The notes below the pieces were generated by a model. It was not told the DNA's origin and made no database searches. It saw nothing but the letters and a program-made list of their open reading frames with translations. The translations under genes and the position numbers were made by a program. A stretch of DNA of 64,000 bases. Origin: Pictodentalium vernedei (Eukaryota > Mollusca > Scaphopoda > Dentaliida > Dentaliidae). Shown here one piece after another: positions 45,030 through 55,306 of the stretch. The stretch's first letter is position 1; the number at the start of each line of letters is the position of its first letter. The stretch lies in contig CM062296.1 of the NCBI GenBank assembly GCA_031216915.1, positions 147,485,340 to 147,549,339 on the forward strand, read 5' to 3'.

Positions 45030-45803
45030 CTTGTTGCAGTTTCGAAGGTATTTTTCGAATATGTAATTTTACGGATAGTTGCTGCAATACAATAGGGCCA
45101 CCCCTGCTATCTAAAACGTGGACTGTAACATTGCCTATAGGGCCTGGGACAAGCCTTTTCTATTGCAAAGCTAGAGAAAGCTACTGTTCTGCCACTGGCA
45201 CATTTTTCATTTGCTACGGGTACTGTTCTGAGAAGTGTGCTGGGTAGCCCATTGTAAACATTGTCCGTGGTGCTGACGTCTGACAGATGAACGTAGAGCT
45301 CACGGTGGGTCGGACGTTCAGGTAACTCACCCCGCATCAGCTGCTTCCCTCCACGAGTGATTTTGTTTGTTGCAAATCCCAAGGTGCGTGCCAGCTTTCC
45401 CAGTTTCAGAGACTTACCTGTCTTGAGTAGCAGACGACCCGAAGGTTTGTGAAGGTTCAGTATAACCACAGCCTGACTAAACGCCTCATCATTTAGCTCG
45501 TATACATTGTAGTATCTCAACTAAGTCATTTTTCTCATACACGACGCGAATATAATTGTTGCCTGGCCTCGAGCTAATGTAGTTCCAAAGAGGGTAGTAG
45601 GTTACATCAGCAAGGACAAACTCAAATTGCTCTCCGGTAGGGAGCGCCTTGGTAGGTCCACGGTTTGAACGTCGGATAATGTCACGTACACAATTGTATA
45701 TTATCATTATAATCATATTATCATTATAAGACTCCTCTAATATGGCTTTTAGAGGTCCAAAGGATGCCGGAATACCCAAAAGTTGACAGCAAGCTTGCAA
45801 CAA
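45030..45803 (-). pseudogene. Unrecognised conserved Polinton 2 gene, frameshifted
   Basis: Frames 45803-45489 and 45520-45107 overlap and are read as one gene shifted near 45515. The coding-like signal continues to about 45030. Motifs include EQFEFVLADVTYYPLWNYIS and SLKLGKLARTLGFATNKITR. The predicted fold may be beta-rich. No known domain. It starts within 40 bp of the divergent integrase start. Confidence 0.4.
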
Positions 45804-46023
45804 AGCCCCAAAGGGTACTGGAAGGGACTCACGGCCATCAACAACATTGCTTCCACGGCCCAGGTCTCTGAAGATTTGGCTCGGGCATGGCTAAAGAAGC
45901 AGGTCATCTGGCAGATATAACTTCCAGTGGTGCGAAGCACACACATACCACGACCCAAGTTCGACGTGCGGACGCCGAATGAGGTCCACCGGGCCGACCT
46001 GCTCTTTCAGCCACATGACCGAG
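45764..46023 (+). pseudogene. Polinton 2 integrase, 5' fragment cut by the retroelement
   Basis: ATG 45764 opens a basic N-terminus. A frameshift near 45810 leads to a zinc-binding/helical pre-core-like segment (KGLTAINNIAS), a TAA at about 45917-45919, and then the start of the rve catalytic core region (DVRTPNEVHRADLLF, with a candidate first Asp). The reading frame then meets the LTR. The last five bases, CCGAG (46019-46023), are repeated at 60057-60061, where the same frame resumes. Confidence 0.7.
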
Positions 46024-46353
46024 TGTGGCATAGCAGGGTTAAGTACCCCGGAAAAATGATTGTCTAGTGGATTTGGGTAGGACTACAATCGTGGCAATTG
46101 GCCACAGGACAATTTAACTGTTCAGTCTAGGAGGCAACCAGTTCTGTGGAGTCTGCAACAATTCTTGATACTGCAGCCGCAGCGAAAGGGTGAATTCAAA
46201 ACACATAAAAGTTACTTACAGTTTTCTATGTTTATTCACAAACCCTAAATAAAGTTCCTACAATTTAAACTGAAATATGCTCTCTCTCTGGTAAATTTAT
46301 AAACTATATCAAATACGAAATGAGACTAAGTCGAAATTATCGCATCGCTCCCA
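46024..46353 (-). repeat. Truncated 3' LTR
   Basis: Matches 58845-59175 with four C/T differences and one 1-base gap by my count (about 98.5% identity). The upstream ~880 bp of the LTR are missing, and the last ORF runs directly into the remnant, so an internal deletion joined coding sequence to the LTR at 46353/46354. No polypurine tract is visible at the junction. Confidence 0.8.
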
Positions 46354-47130
46354 AGTTTGTTGCATCCAAGTTAACCTGCAGTAGAGATGTACTAACTGAG
46401 TACATTGAGGACAACGATATGCTTCACGGGGCCCAACAATGTCCACCAAGCATATCGCACATTGTGTTCCATCTCCATCAACTAAATTTTGTCTGGCTTG
46501 AAAGATTCGAAGGCTTGCATACAATTCAAGCGAGGATTGCAAGACTTGATGATTGTATTGTGCATTTTCCCATTCATAGGTATGTTCCACCTGCACATGA
46601 TGGAATGTTTCACCAATAATCATTCGATATTCGCGGGGTACATCAGGTACAGAGATTTGACTATATTCACTAGGGCGAAATGGAAGGACCGGAGTAGATG
46701 TGATGAATGTATCGATCCCATTCTCCGATTCATAAGGAATTTGTTGATCATAATATGTTCCGTCCCACCGTTGGTCATTCCAATAATGAATGACACTTGT
46801 ACGGCTTGATCGTGCTGCCTCCCGAGGGGTTGCTAATCGAGCCTCATGTTCGATTACCACTATGTGAGGCATCACCAGTTCGCGTCCTACTTCCGTTGTA
46901 TGGAGACAATACCGGTACAAGACTTGAGTTCGAATCAATTCTAAGTGACCGGTGACTTCGTTTAACTGGACCACATCCCACACACGGATTTTATGCTGAA
47001 AAGCGGAAGCTCCGTTGTGAAAGATCATAGGTACAGGAATACAAAATCTCTGTGTCCAGTACTCTAATTGCTCCGGAAGAAAATCTTCTGAAGTTGGGTT
47101 AACTATACGGTATGCAAATGCAGTGGCCAT
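46309..47130 (-). CDS. C4HC3 zinc-finger accessory protein 2, 3' end lost
   Basis: This 273-residue frame has a C-terminal zinc finger: C-A-I-C, 12 residues, C-P-Q-C, 4 residues, H-L-Y-C. The final CxxC pair is missing because the frame enters the LTR remnant, and its last 15 codons are LTR-derived. The middle has VIHYWNDQRWDGTYYDQQ, which corresponds to VIHYLNDPCWNGRYYDH in the neighbouring protein, so the two are paralogues. Spacing fits C4HC3 fingers (RING-CH or PHD-like); CxICL and the Trp after the last Cys favour a RING-type ubiquitin ligase. No signal peptide. Function inferred. Confidence 0.6.
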   Translation of the reverse strand: MATAFAYRIVNPTSEDFLPEQLEYWTQRFCIPVPMIFHNGASAFQHKIRVWDVVQLNEVTGHLELIRTQVLYRYCLHTTEVGRELVMPHIVVIEHEARLATPREAARSSRTSVIHYWNDQRWDGTYYDQQIPYESENGIDTFITSTPVLPFRPSEYSQISVPDVPREYRMIIGETFHHVQVEHTYEWENAQYNHQVLQSSLELYASLRIFQARQNLVDGDGTQCAICLVDIVGPREAYRCPQCTQLVHLYCRLTWMQQTWERCDNFDLVSFRI

Positions 47131-47561
47131 TTTTCAGGGATTGAATATTACTTGTATGACTAACGAAAAACTGTTTCAACTATAAAAGATAAAAGAAAAC
47201 TGACTGCAAAACAATTAGATATCAAGTGCAATAAACAAAATAAATGTGACTGACTATTACTCAGGAAAATAACAAACACTATTTTACACTATGCTACAGC
47301 TGTGCCGTATGAACAATTCTACTTTCCCCGTTAACGGTTCTTCGTTAGTTTTTAGTCTGTTGTCGATAGTGACGAAACTAGGAGTCACGTCTAGAATGTC
47401 ACTATGTAATTTTGATTGAAAATAACTTTTTCGTTTACTTTACCTGGAATACTTTTGTTGTTTGTGAAATAAGAAAATTATACAAGGATGTCCAAAGATG
47501 ACAACAGTGCCCGATGGCGCGCAGCTGTAGAGGTCGCCTTCTCAACTTCTGTCATTAAAAC

Positions 47562-48929
47562 TCAAAACTCATGTGGGTTCATTTCAGCTGGTACTGGAAG
47601 CTTCGGCTCGTTACCGATACCCCACCTCATGGGTGCACGGCAGTGCGGGCAAGAAGCTTACTCAGGAGCACCTGCTTTTGATCTGGCCCATGCAATACCA
47701 CAGGAAAAGTGGATTTGCTGTTTACATTGGCCACATTCAAATAAATCCTGCCAAGTTTTCGAAATTTTTGTTAAGCAAATACAGCAAGGGTCTCCAAGAC
47801 CCTTATAATGAGTCTGTACCTCCAGCATCTCATTATATTTGATAATTTGGTTGCGTAAACTAAAGCGTTGTAATCGTCTTCCCTCGTGTCGGATTAAAGC
47901 TTCACGAAGGAGCCGATACTGTTTTTGTTGTTTCTCCAATTCATAAGTTTTCTGTACATTACCGGGAGGAAAGAATCGTGCAGGATGCATTTGCTGCTGA
48001 TAAAATCCAAATGAATCATCAGCATCTTCACTAGCGCAATACGTACTACCAGGGAAGATCTCATGACTCCTGAATGGTCGGACCAAGCCAGGATCGGCTA
48101 TTAGGTCCAGTTCAGCATCCAATTTATTTTGGCGATGGTCATAATAACGGCCATTCCAACAGGGGTCATTGAGATAATGAATGACCTCATCAAGACCGGG
48201 ACCAGTGACCTCATGGGGTTGAACTTCGACTGGGAACTCCGGAAAGTACAAAAGATGGGGAAATATTACTTTTCTTTCCTCAGAGAGATAAAAACGATAG
48301 GCAAGTTCGTTCTGTATCACACTGATACCGGACTCTGCTGCATCAGAGTCCAGAACAGTGGTAGAATCACTAGGCAAAGAATCACTTGTAGGTGTGGTCA
48401 TACTGGAAGAAGTATGTGATCTCATTGTTATATCATAAACAAACCCACCGAGTCCATCTTGGTTCTCGGGGTCTCGATGAATAATTGCATCATGGGTTCT
48501 AACAGGTAATCTTGGAGGAAGAACTAACGTTTCCACGGTATCCGTAGGCGAATAAGGTGGAAGTCGTTGAAGTCGTTCAGGTGTAGATAGTAAAATAGAG
48601 TCAGTAGGAGTTTGAACACTACTTGGAGGGGTTGACAAAAGGTCGGAAGATGCGATAGAAGGTGATGGTGATGCTTCTATTGATGTCAATACAGATACAT
48701 AATTATCAGATGAATTGCTATTTATATTTACGTTCATACTAGATGAATTAGTGTCTTGAAAAAGTTCTCGTGAAACAGTACTATTACTGTCAGTTCCAGT
48801 ACTAACTGTACTTGAAGTTTCATCATCATATAAATTGTCACGATCATTATAATAACCCTGGTAATCAGGGAAATCATCGATCCCACTGTCAACACTAGAA
48901 TCAGATTCTGCCATTTGTACACTGATCAC
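47562..48929 (-). pseudogene. C4HC3 zinc-finger accessory protein 1, late nonsense codon
   Basis: A 423-residue frame, probably starting at Met 48914. Residues 1-200 are Ser/Thr/Asp-rich, disordered and phospho-rich-looking. A paralogous core follows (VIHYLNDPCWNGRYYDH, about 265-281). The C-terminal zinc finger is C-C-I-C, 13 residues, C-G-Q-C, 4 residues, H-F-S-C. A TAA stop at 47658-47660 then falls just before C-P-H-C-R-A-P-M, the expected last metal pair, which remains readable in frame down to about 47562. The stop therefore removes only the end of the finger. RING-CH/PHD-type; E3 ligase activity is a guess. Confidence 0.6.
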
Positions 48930-48955
48930 TGAAACAGAAACACACAGTGTGTGAA

Positions 48956-51180
48956 CTACTGTTTTTCAGTTTCTTTGTCTGTATCAAACATAGTTATGTG
49001 GACATTGGCAGAATCCACATCATGTTGTACACGGGGATATATTGATTTCCTATTTGGTTGAGGAGAAGGTCTAAAGTTTTGAACAGCTTTTCTCATCATG
49101 TCTCTAATACTCTTAGGAGGTTGTTGTTGTTGTGCTCCAGTTGGATTAGCAGGAGCTGAAGGCTGTGGTCTAGGTCCCATACTAGTATAGATTTCATCAT
49201 CGGCAAATGCAAAATTAGACATTTCACTATCATCAACAGCAGAAAAAGTCGGTTTACTTTTACGGTTTCTTAACCATTTGTATATCTGTTTGTGTCTATC
49301 GGTTCGATAGCACTTCCAAAGCAGATATAATCCTATTATTAATGCAACAGTCGCGAGAGCATAAGCCCACTTAGGGACTTCAAATGATTCCGTCATTTGT
49401 AAATTTAGCGAGTCAAGTTCATGAATTAAGTCATCCATGGGTAAGTCATCTAAGTGTTCTATTCCTTTCGGTATCATAAACATCGATATGTTCACTCTCT
49501 CTATGACAGGTTTCCACATCTGTCATTGTAACAACGAGAAATTTGGTAACACCGTCTTTGTAACAATCCGAAAAGTAGAATTATCCCTTTTATGGAAATA
49601 ACTCGGCAACATTAATTGACTGCTCAATGCCATACATAACGGTTTTAATTCCAAAATTCCAATTGGCAGAAGAATCCGTTTCGGTTTCGGACTCCTTCAT
49701 TTTGGACACGTAATTGAGAATCGTAGTGGGACATCTGTCGTGATGTACCACATTCCCTCATCGATTCTAGTACTGAACGGGAGGTCGATATTCAATCGAA
49801 CTTCCGTTTGACATAAGTTCGGAATCTCTGATTTCATGTTTAAAAACAAGGCTAACATACAACTTGTTGTCGTATGTATCGTTCGTACGGCACCTACTAA
49901 AGGACAAAACAACTTATTATTATCTACACATTGGTCATGTCCTATTTCTGGGACATACTTCGTCCTTTCTTTATTAATAATTAATATGTCAGATTCAAGA
50001 GTATATATTGCTACTAATTTATTTGCGACTCGCGACGCGTTCTTGGTTACATTGACAAAGGGTACAGGCAAAGCCTGCACCTTGAACACTTTGAATTGTA
50101 AGTTTGAATTACGTAAGGGGATCTTCATAAAGATCACCAGTTTATCATCGTCATAAATGGCAGCCGTCGTAAGCAAATGATAATATTGCCATAATTCTGT
50201 CATCAGATCTAGCGGCAACATGGACTTATCATCTAATTGAACTTGAATACTCATTAATACTGAGGTCAATAGTGAAGGATCCACTATTTTCGGTGATAAC
50301 TTCCTATCGGCTAGAATATCCATTTGATCATGTAATCCCGTAGAGTGGTTTCTGCGGCGATTATCATTGATTCCAATTGACTCATTACAAACTCAAGCTG
50401 ATGATAAGCATGAGTGAAATGTTCAAGATATAATATTCGATCTTCATGATTCTGAACTACTTGATTTACTCGACCTTGAAATAACATCAATTCGCGCGAC
50501 ATACTTAACATAAATTCTCTATTTTTCAGAATCGCTTCATGATTCATCTTAATGAAGGTTAAACTTTGTTTTTGAATATGTTGAATCATTGCTTGATTAG
50601 TACTAACACGTCTTAAATTATCTGCTATCCCATCTAAATCTGACTGGGATACAGTTCCGAAGAGAAAACTCAATCCTTCACCTACAAAGTCGAACAAACC
50701 TCGTTTCTTCCGAGACGAGATTATTGTATGGCCATGTAATCTGTGGTAATTGTTCAGATCCTCTTTGACTCGTTTAACACGATTATTTAGGTATCTGATC
50801 TCCTGGTGTATATCCGTTATGATCGATTGTAACGCAACGGCAAGAGTAGAGTTTTCACCATTTACTTCGACAAAAGTTTGTCGAAAAGCTATGGTTGTGG
50901 CATTATACAAACCATCGGTATATTTCATACTTTGATCAAGTCTACGCACATATTGTATAAAAGGTTGGAGCTCATAAACAAACATTGTACTCCAATCACT
51001 AGTTACCATATTTACTTCTTTCACTTTCTTAAAAATCACATTGTTTCTAATAATAGTATGTCCATCTATTATTGTAGTCAAAAGACCAACTAATAACATC
51101 CAACGCAACATCTTGCTCCTACAATGAGAAAGGAAGCAAGAGTTAGCGCAATGAGGAATACGCGATTCAATTACTTTCAC
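48956..51180 (-). pseudogene. env: Class I fusion-type Env (baculovirus F/errantivirus-like)
   Basis: The start is Met 51111, with a signal peptide (LLVGLLTTIIDG); an upstream Met at 51180 is possible. A furin-type site RKKR precedes a glycine-rich fusion-peptide-like stretch (GLFDFVGEGLSFLFG), then a heptad-rich helical region. A one-base frame break lies near 50325. The frame continues to 49697 with Cys-rich ectodomain and is interrupted by TGA at 49697-49699 and another just before 49519. The last part (49519-48956) has a transmembrane helix (ALATVALIIGLYLLWKCY) and a long cytoplasmic tail. The architecture matches F-like Env proteins of insect errantiviruses; here it is inactive. Confidence 0.8.
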
Positions 51181-51409
51181 TCTGACGATTTACTTCCCGG
51201 GTGTAAAAGGTCAGAAAGTTATTCTAACTACAAGAGAGTCTTAGTCAGTTCGTGAGGCTGACAAGAGCTCACTCATAGTTTCGTTCCAAACAAATCATAA
51301 GTCAATACAATTTTGTTACTCATTTTACACTTTCTATCGTCTCTCTCAAACTTAAGGAGAGGCATGCCATATGTGTGACGTGTAGTTATCATGAGTCTTG
51401 TGGTAACAT

Positions 51410-51610
51410 TTAATCACTAGTACTCCAGGTAGAGGGTATCATAATTGCTCCTAATTCTAATTTCTCACCTGGTTCTTTAATCGTATTATGATCTCTTAAC
51501 ACAGCTTGGATGCAAGAGATCATCTCAGTTATATCTTTACTTGATTGTTTTGGTTGAGGCCCACTACTGTGGCCTTTTTCTTCAGTTATTTGCAATTGGT
51601 CAACTTCCAT
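51410..51610 (-). CDS. Small ORF between pol and env
   Basis: 66-residue acidic/Ser-rich frame without a known domain. It may be a tail-end accessory ORF or chance. It lies in the 500-bp gap where a subgenomic env acceptor site would be expected. Confidence 0.2.
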   Translation of the reverse strand: MEVDQLQITEEKGHSSGPQPKQSSKDITEMISCIQAVLRDHNTIKEPGEKLELGAIMIPSTWSTSD

Positions 51611-51697
51611 CGTTGAATCATTTACTCGATCATTTCGATCGTCAGCAATGAATCGTGATGGCAGCCGATCAGCTGAAGGAGCTCATAGCTCCTTCAT

Positions 51698-54600
51698 TCA
51701 TCTCTTGTAATCTCGTACCTGTTGTACTTGTTGTCTTAATTCTGCTAAAGGAACACCATGTTCTTCTGAAGAAGAATGTTTTCGTCTTTGTCTTTTATTC
51801 TTAATGAATGACGTTAAGGGGTGTTTTTCTTGAATCCCTTGCATATCGTCATCTTCATCACTGTCATTACCGTCACTACTGTTACTGTCTTCAGTAGTCG
51901 ACTGTTCTGACGGGGCAGCATAACGTTGTATTCGTCGCGCTCTAACAGGTTGGACAGGTTGAGGCACCTCCCATTCTTGAGGCGCTTTACTAAGTCTTTC
52001 TCCATGACATTTAATTATTCTGCGAGTTAATTGATCTTGTATCTTGTAACTCACTGGACCTGTTCTCTCAATGACTCGAAATGGGTAGTCCCACTTCGAT
52101 TCTAATTTTCCTTTAGATTTACCTGAGGAGTATAAAACAGGATCACCTACTTCAAAGGTGATATCCTTTGCTGTAATATCATGTAATCTTTGTTGTTTTA
52201 ATACTTGTTTCTTTTGTGCAGCTTGTTGTTTTCTAAATGCTTTATGTTGTTCCTGAATGGCTATCTTATGAGGTTCTTTGCCTACATATTTTTCTCGAGA
52301 TTTAAGTATGTTGTCGAGTGGTAAAACCACATCTCTACCATACACCAGATAAAATGGAGAGAATCCAGAAGATTCGCTGCCATTAAACCTGATCGCTGCC
52401 ATAGCTTGGTTTAGGAATAAATCCCAAGTTTCTAATTCTTCTCGAGCTAGTTTTGCTAAGATGTCATTCAGCATTCTATGTAGCCTCTCCACCTTCCCAT
52501 TAGATTGTGGATGGAAGTAGGAAGTGGTGACATGATGTATCTTGAAATAGTCAGTTAAGTATTTCATCACTGCATTTACATTTTCAGATCCATTGTCTGT
52601 TAATATTTCTAAAGGACATCCAAATCTTGGAAAAATTTGATCTATTATCAAGTTAGCAATTGTTTCCGCCTTTTTATCAGGCACTGGAAATGCTTCAGGC
52701 CAGCCAGAATAAATATCTATGAAGGTCACAATATATTTGTTTCCTGATAAAGTCTCAGGGTGTGGACCACTCATATCCAATGCTATTTTAGCAAAGGGGT
52801 ATGGAGGTCTATCAGTCTCTTGCAATGGCAAAGTGTGAGCTCTGGTGTTACGAGCTCGACACACAAGACAATTTTCTACATGTTTATAAATATGTTTATA
52901 TAAATCTTTCCAATAATATTTTCTACTGATATTATTGTATACTTTGTCTATGCCAAGGTGACCTAATTCATCATGGTATTGTTTCAACACATCTGCATGT
53001 AATTGTTCAGGTATGCACAAACATACCCGTGGGTTATCGTCAACTGTACTGATGTAATATAATACTCCCTCAATCGTGAGGTATCTACTGCTAATGTGTG
53101 CAGGGGTATTGTTACCTTGATACTTCTTAATGATTTCTACAATCTTTTCATCATTATGTTGCTCTACCTTCATATCCAAATCATTGTAATTAATTGCTTG
53201 TGGTTCGGGCGGAACCTGAGGTTCATCTGTGATGACATGTACATATCTTTGAGGATCAAATTTGTTACTATTGATAATACCAATTTGTAATGCTTTCTGA
53301 TTTTCCACATTATCCATCTCGTACCCGGGGTCAGCATTTGCGATTCCCTCAGGTAAATGAGAAAGTTGGTCAGCACATGTATTCTTTCTACCTGGTAAAT
53401 ATTCAATCTTACAATTGTAGCTCGCTATCTTCAATGCCCAGCGTTGTACTTTGGCATTGTTTTGCAGACTTTCCAACAAATACTGCAAGGGGGCGTGTTC
53501 TGTCTTAATAACAAACTCTGCTCCCTGCAGGTAATTATTGAATTTATCCAATGCATATGAGATAGCGAAAGCTTCTTTCTCAAATGTCGACCATTTCTGT
53601 TGGGTTTCTCCCAACTTATGAGATAGGAAGACAATGGGTTTTTCATCCAGTACTCCAGGTAGTTGACCTGTTTCGTCATCACATGGTTGTGCCAAAACCA
53701 CTCCGACACAGCAGCCACTGGCATCTGTGGAAAGCACGTAAGGCTTTCTGGGATTTGGATACGACAAATGAGCAACTTGAGTTAAACGATCTTTCAACTC
53801 TTGAAAGACTTTTTGATGTGTATCACGCCAATGAAATCTTGCATATTTCTTTGTCAGTTCTAAGAGTGGTTGAGCAATTTTGCTGAACCGAGGAATAAAT
53901 CTATGGTAGTATGACGTCATGCCCATAAAAGATCTCACTTCCGTTACCGTTTTTGGTGGATTTAATTTTCGAATGACCTCGACCTTCGAAGTCTCAGGTT
54001 TAATTCCATCTTTACTAATTACAAAACCAAGATAAGATGTTTCAGATTGAAAGAAGGAACACTTCTTAGCTTTTAGCTTCAGCTTATGTTTTCTTAGTCG
54101 ACCAAACACTTGTTTAATGTGGTCAATATGAGATTTCATGTCACGACTAAAAATCAAAATATCGTCAAGGTAGGCCAGAGAAAAATCCTCTAGGCCCTCC
54201 AAGATGCTTGTCATGAGGGATTGATACACCGAGGGTGCGTTCACGAGTCCAAACGCCATCACATTGAACTCATAAAGGCCCTTATGACAAACAAAGGCCG
54301 TTTTAGGTCTATCTTCTTCATCCATCTTTACTTGCCAGTAACCCGACTTCATGTCAAGGGTGGTGAAGTATTGACATCCATTCAATAAAGTAAAGATGTT
54401 GTCAATCAATGGAAGCAGCCAGTTCGTAACTTTCGTGACTTCATTGAGCTTGCGGAAATCAACGCAGAAGCATTTTGAGCCGTCTTTCTTGTCCATAATC
54501 AGGCACGGAAAACTCCATGCACTATTTGACCTTCGGATAATTCTGGATTGAAGCATTTCTTCAAGTGCTTCGTCCATAATTTTTCTCTTAAGTAATGGAA

Positions 54601-55264
54601 CTCTATATGCTCTACTTTTTATTGGTGGCGCATCACCTGTGTCGATACGCATCTTAACTGTATCTGTCTGAGTTAATTCTTTATCAGTTTTTGCAAACAA
54701 GTCTTTATTATTATTGATGACTGGCATCAACAGGTGCCGTTTGTCTTCAGGCACCTGTATGTCAGCATCTGTGATCTGGTCTTCAGGTGTAGTTTGAGTT
54801 AAGATCTGATTAATTTCTAAGACTTTTTCTTCCTGTTCTATTGGCTCCAGTTTTCCAATCGAACATGACCTTTTCAAGGTGTAATGTTTGTTGGTACTGT
54901 TCACCAACAGTACAGGTATGGTTTCATTTCCATTAGTGACTATACTGTTACTAACTAAGAGGCCAGGCTGTTCAGCCACGTGACCTTTAGTCAGTCCATG
55001 ATGTTCTAAGTATTTTGTGTCAAAGACAGATTTTGCACCGGAAGCTTTTGCTGTACACAAACAAGTGGACTGTGGTTTAAGTTCCACCTGATTAATCAGT
55101 CGAGTAAGACAACTCACCAGTATATCTTGAACAATGGGTACATAGTGACCATCTAATCTCAATTTATGAAATTCCCAATATAAATTAACTCGATTGCCCC
55201 TAATCCAATCCATTCCTAATAACATACTTCGATTCAATTCATTTATTACTAAGAACTCATGCAC
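51698..55264 (-). CDS. pol: Pol: RT, RNase H, integrase (open)
   Basis: The 1188-codon frame is uninterrupted. It starts inside the protease C-terminal part (LLGMDWI). RT spans about 235-415, with LDMKSGYWQV and the catalytic YLDD at 365-368. RNase H (about 505-640) has TDASGCCVG. The integrase has an HHCC finger (H764 to C802) and catalytic residues in ALDMSG, TDNGSE and NGKVERLHR, and ends in a GPY/F-like module (GKLESKWDYPFRVIERTGPVSYKI). Order RT-RNase H-IN is Ty3/gypsy/retrovirus type. The frame is the same as the upstream macrodomain ORF, separated only by TGA 55307-55309. The open frame argues for a recent insertion. Confidence 0.95.
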   Translation of the reverse strand: MHEFLVINELNRSMLLGMDWIRGNRVNLYWEFHKLRLDGHYVPIVQDILVSCLTRLINQVELKPQSTCLCTAKASGAKSVFDTKYLEHHGLTKGHVAEQPGLLVSNSIVTNGNETIPVLLVNSTNKHYTLKRSCSIGKLEPIEQEEKVLEINQILTQTTPEDQITDADIQVPEDKRHLLMPVINNNKDLFAKTDKELTQTDTVKMRIDTGDAPPIKSRAYRVPLLKRKIMDEALEEMLQSRIIRRSNSAWSFPCLIMDKKDGSKCFCVDFRKLNEVTKVTNWLLPLIDNIFTLLNGCQYFTTLDMKSGYWQVKMDEEDRPKTAFVCHKGLYEFNVMAFGLVNAPSVYQSLMTSILEGLEDFSLAYLDDILIFSRDMKSHIDHIKQVFGRLRKHKLKLKAKKCSFFQSETSYLGFVISKDGIKPETSKVEVIRKLNPPKTVTEVRSFMGMTSYYHRFIPRFSKIAQPLLELTKKYARFHWRDTHQKVFQELKDRLTQVAHLSYPNPRKPYVLSTDASGCCVGVVLAQPCDDETGQLPGVLDEKPIVFLSHKLGETQQKWSTFEKEAFAISYALDKFNNYLQGAEFVIKTEHAPLQYLLESLQNNAKVQRWALKIASYNCKIEYLPGRKNTCADQLSHLPEGIANADPGYEMDNVENQKALQIGIINSNKFDPQRYVHVITDEPQVPPEPQAINYNDLDMKVEQHNDEKIVEIIKKYQGNNTPAHISSRYLTIEGVLYYISTVDDNPRVCLCIPEQLHADVLKQYHDELGHLGIDKVYNNISRKYYWKDLYKHIYKHVENCLVCRARNTRAHTLPLQETDRPPYPFAKIALDMSGPHPETLSGNKYIVTFIDIYSGWPEAFPVPDKKAETIANLIIDQIFPRFGCPLEILTDNGSENVNAVMKYLTDYFKIHHVTTSYFHPQSNGKVERLHRMLNDILAKLAREELETWDLFLNQAMAAIRFNGSESSGFSPFYLVYGRDVVLPLDNILKSREKYVGKEPHKIAIQEQHKAFRKQQAAQKKQVLKQQRLHDITAKDITFEVGDPVLYSSGKSKGKLESKWDYPFRVIERTGPVSYKIQDQLTRRIIKCHGERLSKAPQEWEVPQPVQPVRARRIQRYAAPSEQSTTEDSNSSDGNDSDEDDDMQGIQEKHPLTSFIKNKRQRRKHSSSEEHGVPLAELRQQVQQVRDYKR

Positions 55265-55306
55265 CTGATAAATTCCTTGAATATAAAATTCAAGTCTAAC
55301 TTTTCC

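Noticed and set aside
46309..46353. The last 15 codons of zinc-finger protein 2 as genuine protein C-terminus
   Set aside because: They are identical to LTR sequence present at 59131-59175, so they are fused LTR.
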